DNA from: Diadophis punctatus similis
Lineage: Eukaryota; Chordata; Lepidosauria; Squamata; Dipsadidae
Reading direction: 5' to 3'
DNA length: 64,000 nucleotides
Assembly (NCBI GenBank): GCA_023053685.1
Contig: JALIGW010000016.1
Span: 5,402,001 to 5,466,000, forward strand
Within the stretch, counting starts at the first letter, position 1. Every line of letters begins with the position of its first letter. This document shows, in pieces, positions 1 through 12,700 of this stretch. The position numbers and the translations under genes were made by a program. Under the pieces are notes generated by a model. The model was not told where the DNA came from, made no database searches, and saw nothing but the letters and a program-made list of their open reading frames with translations.

Positions 1-659
1 GGGCGGGATGTCTGGAGAGTGATTTGGAAAAAATGCTTCAAACACTGAGCAAGCAGAGCACCTCTCTTCCAATCAATAAAACCACCCAACTATTTTTTAA
101 CCTTTTGTGCAAATCTGGAAAAGGTGCTATTGTTTTAAGAGTCACATTAACATTAAAGACAAAAGTGAAACCCAGTATTTTGAGAACATTCATTACAAGT
201 GGTCCACGAGGAAGCCTGAAAAAAACCAGACTGTTATTGAAAAGAAAAAAAAAGTGCGAGATCCAGAGCACTTCTTTTGAATCATTTTCAAAGTGTGCAC
301 AGAATAAGTATTATCATAGACATATTAAATATATTTAAAGGCTTTTTTTATTCAGGGGGAAATTGGTCAAGCACAAAGAGGCAATGCCATTTAAGTGTAT
401 AATGGGAAAGCCCAATAACATTATTTTTTCCTTAAAGCAGAAAAGTACAAGGACGAATGTTCTAAGACCAAAACATCCCCTTTTCCATGCTGAGATTGGA
501 ACATCTGGATGAGCAGCTGAACGTTTCTGATATATTTTAGGACCCTATTTGTAAGAATGATCCTACATAGAAAATATCAATAACTGAAAATATTTTGTGA
601 CCAAAATACTTTGTGCAGAAAACTTAACTGTCCCATAAAACATTCAGAACAGAACAAAC
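1..659. other. NUP58 intron 15 (partial), no exon seen
   Basis: AT-rich intronic DNA. No frame on the minus strand resembles the NUP58 C-terminus, and no repeat was recognised. Confidence 0.6.
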
Positions 660-755
660 CTGCACTAAGGCTTCCTGAAGGTTTATTTGCCGCTCCAAAT
701 CCAAACGATGGCGCACCTGGAGCACTGCTTCCAAAACCAGTGCTACCTGCAAATC
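660..755 (-). CDS. NUP58: NUP58 exon 15 (C-terminal FG region)
   Basis: 96 nt, phase 1 to 1, encoding [20 protein letters not shown] and [13 protein letters not shown]. Acceptor TGTCCTAG, donor GTTTGT. The final exon (human FGSSSTSGFNFSNPG onward) is not found between 1 and 659 and must lie to the left. Confidence 0.94.
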
Positions 756-3700
756 CTAGGACAAACAGTAGTAAAGATAGGAAACACAAGTTAAGGTGCA
801 CAGGTCCAATTGCTTTTAACCACAATGTGTTGAGTGAAGTTTATCACCCAATATTTTATCAGTGAGGCTCTAAAGCCCAACTAAACTGAAATCAACATCC
901 CTTTGATACTCTGCACGTAACTGTATTAAGAACCCACTGATTCATTGCACATACTTTGCAAATCTGACAGTGGTCAGCCATATTAGTTTGCATTAATTAC
1001 TTATACTGTGATTTTAATTCTAGACTTCAAATCTTTTCATTCTTTTTTATGAATAAGAAAATATCTTAAATGTTCCCATATGAGGCATCAGCTGGCAGCC
1101 ATCAGTTTGCAATAAAAAAAATTACACGAGCCTATAGATAATTTTGTCATCTCTTCTTGTTGTAGGTAACCCATTTTATTCATTCTGCCTTTGCTCAACC
1201 ACTGCTTGCAAAAAACAATAGATAAAATTGAATTGTCCAGGACTAATGACTCTAAAAGCTATAAAACATACTACAGCAATGATTTTTCACTAGATGCAAT
1301 ATCTTTGGTAGGTATGTATATGTATAACATGTATAACAAAAGTTGCATGTTGGAAATAATAACACCTTTACACAGAAAATTTTCTTTAATAGTGAATGTG
1401 GCAGAGGCAGAAATCCCCTCATAATCATTTATAATCTCAGAAACTTTACAGTGGATCCAGATTTAGTCCTACTTGCTAATGAGATCCCCTTTGTACTTTT
1501 TATGTACAACCAAAGAATGTTTGCAGAAGTCAATTTCAGCCCACATTGCTACACATGCTTCAGAGAACACTTTGAAGGCACATGGAAGAAAGGAAATATT
1601 TTTCTTACTTCAAGCAAGGCAGAACTTATGGTGGAATTTCTACTAACACTGACCAAACTTCAAGTATTATAGGTTTTTAAAGTCTTTCCTAAGCCTACTA
1701 TAAAAAGTTTTGCTGAAACCTGTGTGTTCTTCAGGTGCTCTGAAACAGTTTTATCAGCTATTCAAAGGAAATCTTATTAGCATTAGTGAGTAGCTTTTTT
1801 ATTGTGAATTTCTTTTCTCATAAATTTCAGGTTAAACATAGATACTTTAGACAAATTGTACTTCTTAATTAAATCCCAAACTATTCATGTAATAATTAAA
1901 ACTGTAAGAACCAGATTTCTTCCATGTTATAAATGTGTAGATAATTGAGAATTAATTAAAGATGGCTGGTTGTGTGACTATCTTAAATAAATAAATAAAA
2001 TTAGGAAGTAAAATTTTTACTTCAGATATAGCAAAAGCTTAATTTCTTTAAAAACTTAAAAACTCCTGTCATTTCAGCAGTCATACTTTTAAGTACATTG
2101 CATCATTATCCCACTTATGGCTCCTTGAAAATATAGACTTGTCTTTTCCACCACCAGCATTGGAAATATTTGTGATAGTAAATGGATAGAGCCTTCTGCT
2201 ATCCACTGCCATTGCGTGTAATGCCAAATACTGAATCTGAAAAAAAAGGCTTTAGGTAGGCTTTGTAATGCATTACATCCCTCTACATCGATAGCTTGCG
2301 GAACAATTGAAATACTAAGAAAAGTTTGTTTTACTGCTTAATTTCTTGTAACTAAATAGGAAAGTGAATGGAAGTTTTAAGACATTTGCTTTTTAAGAAA
2401 CTAGTCCTCTGAAAGGGAAAATATGATTGCAACATAATACAAATAACAAGATGATTATTTGTGAAGTCTGAACAGAGTTAATTTTTTAACATTTCTTTGC
2501 TGTCCATATTTGCAAGTTAACTTCTATACTTCTATTTATCCTTGATTACATAATAATGTAATTACACCGCTGCTGAGGTTGCGTTTTTAATTTATTGGGT
2601 TTGTGAAAAGAAAAAGCAAACTCCAGACTTGTCCACAATCTTAGGAAAATTAATACCTCTTTTGAAGTGGGGTTAATTAGAATTTCTGGATCTGTGTATT
2701 AACAACGGACTAATGGTTACCCAAGCCACTTCCCATTGAAATATCACCAGACAAATAAAATTGGTACAATAATATATTAACATATGTTGGGTTTTTTTTA
2801 AAAAAAATCAAAAATTAAAGTGCAGTTTATATGCATTTTATTCCATAAATTTAAGGCACATAACAAACTATAAATGTATTTAATACGATTTATGCAAACA
2901 TGCAATTCAATAACATTTTAGGAAATAGACTTTGCTTCCCAAAATGTCAATTTCATTTAAAAAAAAAGTTTAAAAATCTAAATGAATTCCAGGGGGGAAA
3001 AAAAGATGACTCCTTATTACCAAAAACGTTTTCCCAACAGAGATCATAATGAAATAAATCAGGAATAATAATAACAAAAATAACAATGCAAATAAAGCAT
3101 CATATTTGTGAACTATAAAACGTCCAAGGGGCACTAAGGTTACCATTTTCCCACTTTCTCAAGAAACACTTTCAGCTGCAATGGGGCTTTTTGATGTGAG
3201 CTGCACATTGAGATTAATTAGGGGCTTCTGGATATTTCATATCCATTAATAAGGAGTCCAGCAGTGCGGACCTATACATGTAAAGATTACTAACACCAGT
3301 GAAGTGTGCTACTAATTCAATTCAGGAAGTGCTGTAGAGTAATTCAGTGAAACATTAGGAGAAAAAAAAATTAAAGAAGGGTACCTCCAAGGCCTGAAGA
3401 GCCTAAGCCACTTGACTGCAAGCCAGTGCCAATACCTGAACCGAATGGCGTTCCAAAACTAATTCCCAGAGTCGGCTGTGGCCCTGGTATGAAAAAAATG
3501 AAAACAAAGCTTGCCTTACTGTTTCACAACAGAAACCCACGATGCAAACCCTTCATTAAAACTAAATCATAGCTTAACAAATGCTTTTTAGAGCACTCAA
3601 GCTTTCTTAGTGTCTTCAATGGCTAAGTTTTAGATTTGGAATGCAATACAAAATGAAGCTACTGGTAAAACGTTTATGTTATGTCAAAGCATGAGACCGC

Positions 3701-6700
3701 AGTTTTTATGGACAACTCAGCATGTCATTTTAAAATTAAACTGTCAGCTCCTTGCTGGGAGTATATGTGAGCAGCGCTTCTTTTAAAATCAAGGTTTATA
3801 TTAACACAAATAAAATCATCATGTTACCAATGTCTGGTATTAAAATACTCAGCTGAGTATTTTATCCAGGTTTTTTTTAAAAAACAAACGAAACAAGTGG
3901 ATAAAACACAACACAATAATTTTATTTTATTGAATTTATTTTTCATTTTTGAGCAAGTCAATTACACAGTAACATGACAATTCAAGCTGGTTCACACAAA
4001 AAAATGATAGTTACTGAGTTGTTAGAACTTTGCTACATTTACAACAATTTTTTTCCTGTTTATTTAAACATTTACAGAAAAGGCACAATTGTGTACCTTG
4101 CCCGATACATTCAAAAAAATTTCAGATTCAGAAGATTGGAGACAGTGGTTTTCCTACATAAGCAAACTGTCAAAATAGGCTTTATATCATTGTTAAAATG
4201 TCTACCATCAGTCCAGGGTAGGAGTGATAAATCTCCTTATTAGCCCCAGGTATAAATAATGTGAAACAAAAGTTCTAGATTTTTTTTCCTACTAATATAC
4301 AAGCTACTTGACAGTATTCACAGTAAACTGTTTAAGTTCAGCAATTAGTGCATTAGTTAAACTTGATGAGTTTGTCAAGTTCAAATACTGTGTCTGCCTT
4401 TTTATATCTGTTTATTGTATCATGCTGAAGGCCAACAGTAAAATCTAGAAAATACTGTTCTAAGACAATGCAGAACAGCACTTGCTGGATTCCCTTCTAA
4501 TAATGAATGTCCTATTGTTACTTATAAATCCAATGGTGCAATCATCAAAGTGGAAGGTTTAATCAATATGATAGTGTTTGCCAGCAAGTGTTTTACTTAA
4601 AACTCTCCAAGATTTTTTACATTTCATTTTTTCCTGAATATTTATATTTTCTATTTAAAATACAACCCACCCCCCAAATTCTACCTCATTATTGCATTAT
4701 AATACATTCATCTACCATGATTTCAATTTAAAATAACATTAATACTGATGACAATTGCAGACTTTGATGTACAGGTCAGACAGTATGCATGGTCCCTTTC
4801 TGGTTTTGTAAAGTTATAAATACTTGAACTTCAAGTTGTCACAACCATTACTTAAAGAAATAATCATATATTAAGCAAAAGGCACTTTTAAAAAATCTTT
4901 TGCCAAGGAACGTCTCATTATAGATGACCCAATGCAAAAAAGAGGTTGTAATATTCATGGTAGAATAAGTTAAAGGGCAAGTAGTGTTGTGAACTTGCAA
5001 TTAAAGACTTATTTTGGCAAGCTGAGGTTTCATTTATATTTTAAACATTATATTATACATATTATTTGAAGACTTTGGGTCAGTTGAACTTGGTTTTTAT
5101 TTTAAATAAGAATGAGAAAAAACATTGATTTCAAGGAATTAGTTAATTCTGAATCTAATATTTTAAAAGACGTTTTGCATTTAGATATGAAACTAGATAT
5201 AAACAAATTAATATATGTTAGTAACCAGAAGCTCTTTAAAAAGTTCTCAATCTAAATCTAAAAACAAAAAGCTTCCAGTGTTCCACTTTTAAGGAAGTGT
5301 ATCAGTTTTCCATCTCAGGAGGAGGCACCATTGGTGGAAGACCTAGAAAAATAGTAATACCACAGTCCTCCAAGCCAACATTTTTTTCAGATTTTTAAAG
5401 TAGTTCAAGACAGACTTTATATTTAAACTTTATAAGTATAAGATTTCATAATTCAAGCTAACAAAACCTTTCAACTAAATAGCAATTTTGAATTGGCACA
5501 ATTCTGCATCAGAAAATCAAATAACCTCATTCAAGTTAGTTATCCACACATAATTTATGGTAAATACTACTGCAGATTATCCATGCCAAAATAAATTTTG
5601 TCACCTTTGGATAACATGTTATGAATCGTTTAAAATATAAGTTATTTGCTGTAAGCTATTTAACATTTATTACCCTAAAGAGCAATTTCAGTTTAATAAA
5701 TAAAGCTCACTACTACTACAGCAATTTATTTGTGCTTTTCAGTAGTAAGTATCACTATTTTCAATGGGACTTCCCTCAACAATTTATGTTTGGGATCGCA
5801 GTCTAAGAGCCCCAACAGAGTACTAAGCTTGCCAAACGTCATTGTCCAAACTGTTTGATATCAAAAAATAAAGGTGTAAAGCATAAATTCTACACATCCC
5901 TGGCCAAGAATCTGATTAATACATTTCTTGTTAAAAGTCAAATTATCTTAATTTAATCTCAATACTGTAGTAAAACCTTCAATTTTATCCAACATTTGTT
6001 AAAACAGAAGGTCCAATTTAGTATTCATGCTGAATAGTTATTATTCCAAGAAGTGTTTTAAACTGTACTCTCAGCAAAATCGAATTACAAAGGAAAGCTT
6101 TCAATGCTGAAAGGTGTTAAGACTACACAACCATAGGGAAGCAACCCTGAGGCTTGCTGAACTACAACTTCAAGTCCTCTGGCTAAGACTGCCAGAAGTT
6201 GCAATTCAGTAACATTTGCAGGGTGACAGGTTCCCCAACCCTGAGGTAAAATAGCCAATTCATTAATTGCCCAAGATGGAGGAACACGATTATGTCTAAC
6301 TAGCTATACTAAACCATCTTTGCCTGAATGGTTATGGTTAGGGTTAGGAGTAAGATTTTAAAAAGGAATAAATTATTAATTTAATTTCTAAATAGCCAAA
6401 GCTGGAACTGGCACAGAGTTTAATTGCAAATAATGCTTTAAAGTAGAGCAAACACGATTTCCTACAAACACGTATTCCCTACGCATTGGCTTGTAATTAC
6501 AAAAATGCTTTAGGACTTTAAAAATGCGAGCTCTTTTAATATTTCAAATGTGATTAATCAAGGATTTTCAATGGCCTTTCAAAGAAACTTATTTATCTAT
6601 TATAGGAAGTCTCTACAACACGATAAACACAAACAGTTTCACATACATCTAATCTCACTAATACCAACCTACCATATATTATTTAAACACAAAATGAAAG

Positions 6701-9700
6701 CCTACTAAATTATTATATTTAAATATTATAATTTGTTTGCTATTCTTTGATGAGCATAACAAAGTTTAAATATGGGCTGAAGGTCACAGCATAGCAGTGC
6801 AAAACAATCACTGGTCCATCTGGCCAGTGATTGAGTGGTTTGCTTAGTTCATTGTCACCCTTCCAAATGTTGACACATTTATTCACAGTTATTCACAACT
6901 AAACAATATTATTGTACTGCAAGCCAAGAATATGCAATTTCTTATTTTCATAGTCTAATAAATTTGGAACTGAAACATAAACATTAATTTCCTTCAGCAC
7001 TCAGTTAAATACAAAGTATTTGATGAAAATTAAGTGCCTTTTGCCATGCGCACGCATCTACGCATAGAACTGTTCTATATTCTGAACAAAAGGTGTGTGT
7101 GAGAAATTTAAATTAAACCCAACATCATTTATATTGCACAACCACAGCTAAAGAATTACATTTTTTCCCATAGCAGAAAAACCTAGTGATGATGCTTATT
7201 TCATTCATGAGATGCACTCAATGAACCTTTCTTTCTAATGGAATTCTTTCAGCCACCTGGGTTCACAGAAATTACTTCTCATACCTAGAACCCCTCTGAA
7301 TTTTCTCCAGAATATTGGAGAATACGCTGGGGTAAAATTTGGGAGCAAAGTATGTGGGACTATGAAATCAATGGATTCCCTACCCCCCAAGCTAAAGATA
7401 TTTAGGATTGTAACAGCAGTTTCTGCAGCATTACCAGTAACTTAAGGGGGGAAATCTTAACATTACAATTTTGGTACTTAAGTATTTTCTCCCTCTGCAT
7501 AAAACTGTAAAAGCACTATAACATTATCGCATATATGAATACACTTAGAACAGAAGGTTTAAACTATAACAGATTAAATATGTAGCTACAGTAAAAATAA
7601 AAGGATGTATAAACCATGTCACTCTCACTAAGCTTCATTTAATTCCTCCAGCTGTCAACACCTATTATGTCAATGCTGGAAATACCCTGTAGATCCCATT
7701 ATTTAACAGCTGTACCTCAGTAAAAGGCTGTCTACATAGTATATGCATACATATACTACACTACTGTTTGTCAAGTACAGAAGAAAAACCTAAGCATGTT
7801 CTTAGGTATGTCTGGAAGAGACTACTCCAGTATAAACTAGGTCCTAAACTAGTTTGAGTTGTAACCTGTAAATCTAGAACTCTTAAGCAGTCAACCACTA
7901 TTTTTCAAGCACAAACTACATTGGATGGCCAATAGAGTATATATTAGTGTCAATAGAGGAAATCAACACCTCTCCTTAATTTCTATTCATGCGTATTTCC
8001 CAGTGGTTGTAATTTTAAAAATATTTTTTTCTATACATAATTTCAAAACTTAGCATCTTCCTGCTGGATCTATAAAAATGGCCTTTGTGTTCTTCTGTGA
8101 GGCTTATTCCAACAACAAAGTGCTATGTAAAAACAAATAATAGAAAAGCCCTGTAATCTTCCATGAGAAAAACCATTCTAAATCAGACTTCAAAACAAAT
8201 CATCAGTAAAGGAGAATAGTCAAGACAAATTATAAAAGTTCATACAATGCATCCTAATTTTTGAAGGGTATTATCCTATGCATATTCAGAGGTGACAGAC
8301 TCACATTTGAAAGGGCTGAGTAATACAGTAAATAAAACTGTTACAAATTTTTTTTGCAAGATTAAATACTGGATGTGTAATTATTGCTAAGTCTAGCCTG
8401 CATTTTCTATTACTGATGTTTCGATGTACTGCTATTCACAATTTTTAGATTTCCAAAACAAAAGGAAGACCTTATATAAAACATCACACCAGCTTATTAT
8501 TGTTGTAACACTAAAAGCTATAACTTGAATGCACTCAGACCTGTAGCAGGCTGTTGCTGCTGTGTAAGTGTTGCAGCCATGGCAATGGCTGCTGCATTTG
8601 GTATGTTGCTGAAAGGAGTAGGTCCAGTTGTAACACGTGGGGCAGTTTGCCATTTCTTTGCTTCTACTCGCCTTGCCTCAAACACATCCACAGCATCTCC
8701 TAAAAAGGTTTTTCTGTATCCAAGATACTGGTCTTTGAGCATCTGAACAGAGACAAAAAAACTATTTTAGACCGCATGACCTTACAGAATTTTTCTATTC
8801 TGAAAATAAAACCTATTACGTGTTATATTTTATTAAAATTATATGCTACCATAATATAATATTTCTGTTACTAATAATTTTGAATTACACTCTTTTTACA
8901 GGCAGGAACTATAACTATGTAATCATTTTTGGACACTAGAGACACAACAAGTGTGGCAATGCTATGAAGATGTCCTTGGGGTAGAATTTTCAGACTCTTT
9001 CCCACTGATTTTTGTGTGTATTTTCAATAAAATTGTGATAAGGATATCTGAAGTTTAATACACATATTGCATTGGTTATTTTACTTCCAAATTGCAGAAA
9101 ATCATACTCCCTTTACTCAAGACTTGTTGCCAAATTTTGCAGCCTGTTATGGGGGCTATTATTGCTAATGCAACTCCTAAATTTGATACTTTCATTTAAA
9201 CAATGTTACTCATAACATTTAGTTTGTTCAATGTTCAAGTCCTTTTAAAAAAGCTCAATTTTCTTTTCTCATGTTATATGTATAGCAACTCCAATATTAT
9301 TTATTTATTATTATAATGAGGACTAATTGTACACATTTGCTTTGCTTCAAGGATGACTTTACTCAACTTTTCATAATAATAATAAATTATAATCAGATTG
9401 ATTTCAAGAACTTTCAATTTTTTTAAAAAAAGAGGTTTATGTATTACAGGATCAGTTAGCACCCAAAATGATACTATCATTTTCTTCTTCCAAAGAAATC
9501 AAAAACAAAAGTAAAAAAGCTAAAATGGGATCCATTAAAGAATACAAGATATTCATTAGCTGTACATGTTATACAATATATGAATGCAACTGGAAATATA
9601 TTTTACCTTGACATTTTCATGTATTGATTGAAGCTGTGCAGCTAGAGCTACAAACGTTTGATAAATTTTCTGCATAGCCATGGATAAATCTGTGAGATAT

Positions 9701-12700
9701 GAAAAATTGACAAATAAAGCCTTGTTGCAGAATAAAATCATAATTCTTATTGCTGTCAACAGAACTAACATACTTTTCATCAATCGTCGTGAAATTTATA
9801 ACCATAGATTTGCAGTGCTGAAATGGAACACAAGGATAATTTAGTCCGAGACTTCTACAAAGTGCAGAAAAGACATTTAAACCATCCATGAGGTGGCCTC
9901 TTCTTAAAAATTCCCAGAGAAAGCAAATCCATAACCTCCATAGGTAGGCTGGTCTACTGATACAGATTTCACTGCCAGGAATTTTTTCTTATAAAAATGA
10001 AATGTAGATCAACTTTCAGGCTCGATGGCCTGGTGGGAAGGGGGGGAGGGGATGGTTCGGTATGAGTGACAGGCATTCATAGCTCCATTTGTATGGAGCT
10101 GAATGCATTCTTACCGGTAGATGGCCGCAGCCCGGGGATTGGGGAACCCTGCTGTAGACCAAAACTTATATATCTGGTTCTACTTTCTGGGGCCATTAAA
10201 AATGGTTCATGATTATCTTCCCCTTGTTTCTCTGGATGTACCTGAAAATGGATATTATCCTCTTTCAAACTGAACTTCTCAGTCTCTGTCTCACAAAGGT
10301 CCTGCATAATATAATTAACCAAGATATTAAAACGTGATTTTTTACCTTGTGGAGTTATGTGTGAATTGTTCGCTTGGGTAGCAAGATGATTTTCCAGTTC
10401 TTCAATCTGCTGTCTGTACTGCTGCAGTTGTACTTCAAATTGTTCAATCAAGATCCTGAAGTAGCTAGATTAAGTATATTTCAAGTGGAATTAAGTATCA
10501 CTCTAAAGAAAAATGTAATTATTTTGAAGACCAAGACCAGAATAATTACATTTGCTTTGTTTTTCTTCTCATATTTTTATTTGTAACATGGCAAATAAAG
10601 TAACACATCCAACAAATCACTGGTTTGTGATTTGTCTTATATAAGTCACCGTTAACACTTAGAGAAAAACACGATGAAAATATTTTTTTAAAAAAAGAAG
10701 TTATAATCACTTCCAAGCACCAGATGTGATTATTCCTAATGCATACAATTCCTGCTAAGAATCCAAGGAATCAAACCAAAGGAAGTGCATTTCCTGCATA
10801 ATGAACTATTATGGAAATTGGCTCTCTGATGCAAAAAGAGTGTTTTTGGCACATCTCTATTAAGAACAGACCTTTCAATTTTCTACTTACTCTGCTGGTG
10901 CTGTATTTTCGTGCTGAAGCCCAGGAGGAGTTTTCTGTGTCCTTAGTGCTATCTCAGCATTTTTAAGTTCCTGCAGGAGGAGGAAAGGAAAAATCAGAAG
11001 TTGAAAGTCCAAAGAATAAAATTTGTATATAAATGTTTTAGTGAACCATTTTTCCTGATAATTAATCAATATTCTCAACAGTAAATTTTTGCATTATTGA
11101 AATCACTGAGGCCAATGGAAAGAAAGACAGGTACAACCAGATTATTATTTGCACAACTACTAAGTAGAACTCCAAGTACCAACTATATTGCACCATCTTC
11201 CAAAAATGAGCTTAACAAAAACATTACATCCATTATAACAACCTTAAACTATAAATCTAGAATGGAATCACTAGAAAAGTGATCTGCATGCATTGCTTTT
11301 CCATCCCCAAGTTTGTTGTAGCGTTATTTATTTTGCCGTAACCATTTCACTCACCTGTATCTATTTACCCCAATCACTACAAAGGCCTGAATGAGGGTGA
11401 TTTATTATTGATTATGTGCTATCAAACTGCTGACTTTTAGCATCTGCAATGATAGATTTTCCACAATGATCACTCCCTAACCTCATCCCAATAGTTCAAA
11501 CATTGCTGCTATAATCAATTCCATCCATTTCTCTGCTTGTTGTCATCTTCCATTTCCCTCCACCTTTCCTACATTCATGGACTTTTCAAGGAAGGCTGAT
11601 CTTTGCACAGTATTTTTAACATGTGATCATCTGATCCTGGTCATTTGTTTCTCAAGTGAGAATTAATAGCTGATAGTGGAACCAGCCTTAAAACTGACTG
11701 CAAATATGAAGACAAAGAAAAGGACAAATAGATATACAAATATCTTGAACATGCTAAACTCCATATATCAACATAATTGCACTTACATACTGCATGAGAA
11801 TACTAATACCTGGGAGGAAGGTTAGAAATAGAGAGGTTTACAGAAGTCAAGCAGTAAAAAGATTAAAATTGCCAGCTATCAAATGATCAGTTTCCCAGGA
11901 ATGACATACTAAAAATTAGCACACACACAGTAGTGAGATAACAAATGTTTCAACAGAATAAATACAAAGCAGAACTATTATACAAGCAAACCCACATTCC
12001 CCACCAAAAAAATAAGCATACTGTTAATGTTATTACATTAAAATTAGAATAAATTAGCTTCTTTGGAACTATACCTGAGCTGTCTCCAGTTTTAGTTTAT
12101 CAATATTAAGAGTGTTTCTCTGTAATCCACTTGCAGCCACTGATAATAATTGCTTCAATGCTTTAATATCCTCTTGCACTTTAAGCATCGCTTTGGAAGA
12201 CATTCGGCTGATTTCTTCCTGAACCTGTTTTTGTTCTTTCACAAATTTCCTAAGTAAGAAAAGAGGGAGGAAATAAGAAAAAAGAAATCCTCTGCCAAAA
12301 TAACCACCCAAAATGAGTGATTAAGACTAGAAATAGCAATGACAGCAGTAGCTCAATGGCATATGAGAAAATGTATACAGACTTTTTAGTTATTCAATAT
12401 TTTGAAAATTCAAACACAATTAGTTATCAAAATGAATTTTAAAGGAATTCAGAATTTTAAAAACATATACAGCTACGAAGAATTGCAAGGATCAAGAAAT
12501 TACTTACTGGAGATTTTCTACATCTTGGCAGATTACCGGAGGTAAATTTTCATCTTTTAGTGCTTTGCTATCCCTGTTAACAGATTTGTTCTATTATCAG
12601 CAAATTAGTGCCACACAAGGATTTTTTCATATCACATTGTAGAAATAAAAAAAAAGTTCATCTGAGGTTTTTTCCCCCCATCATCTTTTCTTTTTCTGAG

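Larger units (their letters stand above)
3484..8540. other. NUP58 intron 13 (5 kb)
   Basis: The longest NUP58 intron. It holds the alternative terminal exon at 5302-5342 and a decayed palindromic MITE at about 6130-6245. The rest is AT-rich with no recognised feature. Confidence 0.6.

Noticed and set aside
10077..10451. 124-codon minus frame
   Set aside because: Real coding only at 10346-10451; the remainder is intron read-through past the GTAAAA donor into a hAT MITE.
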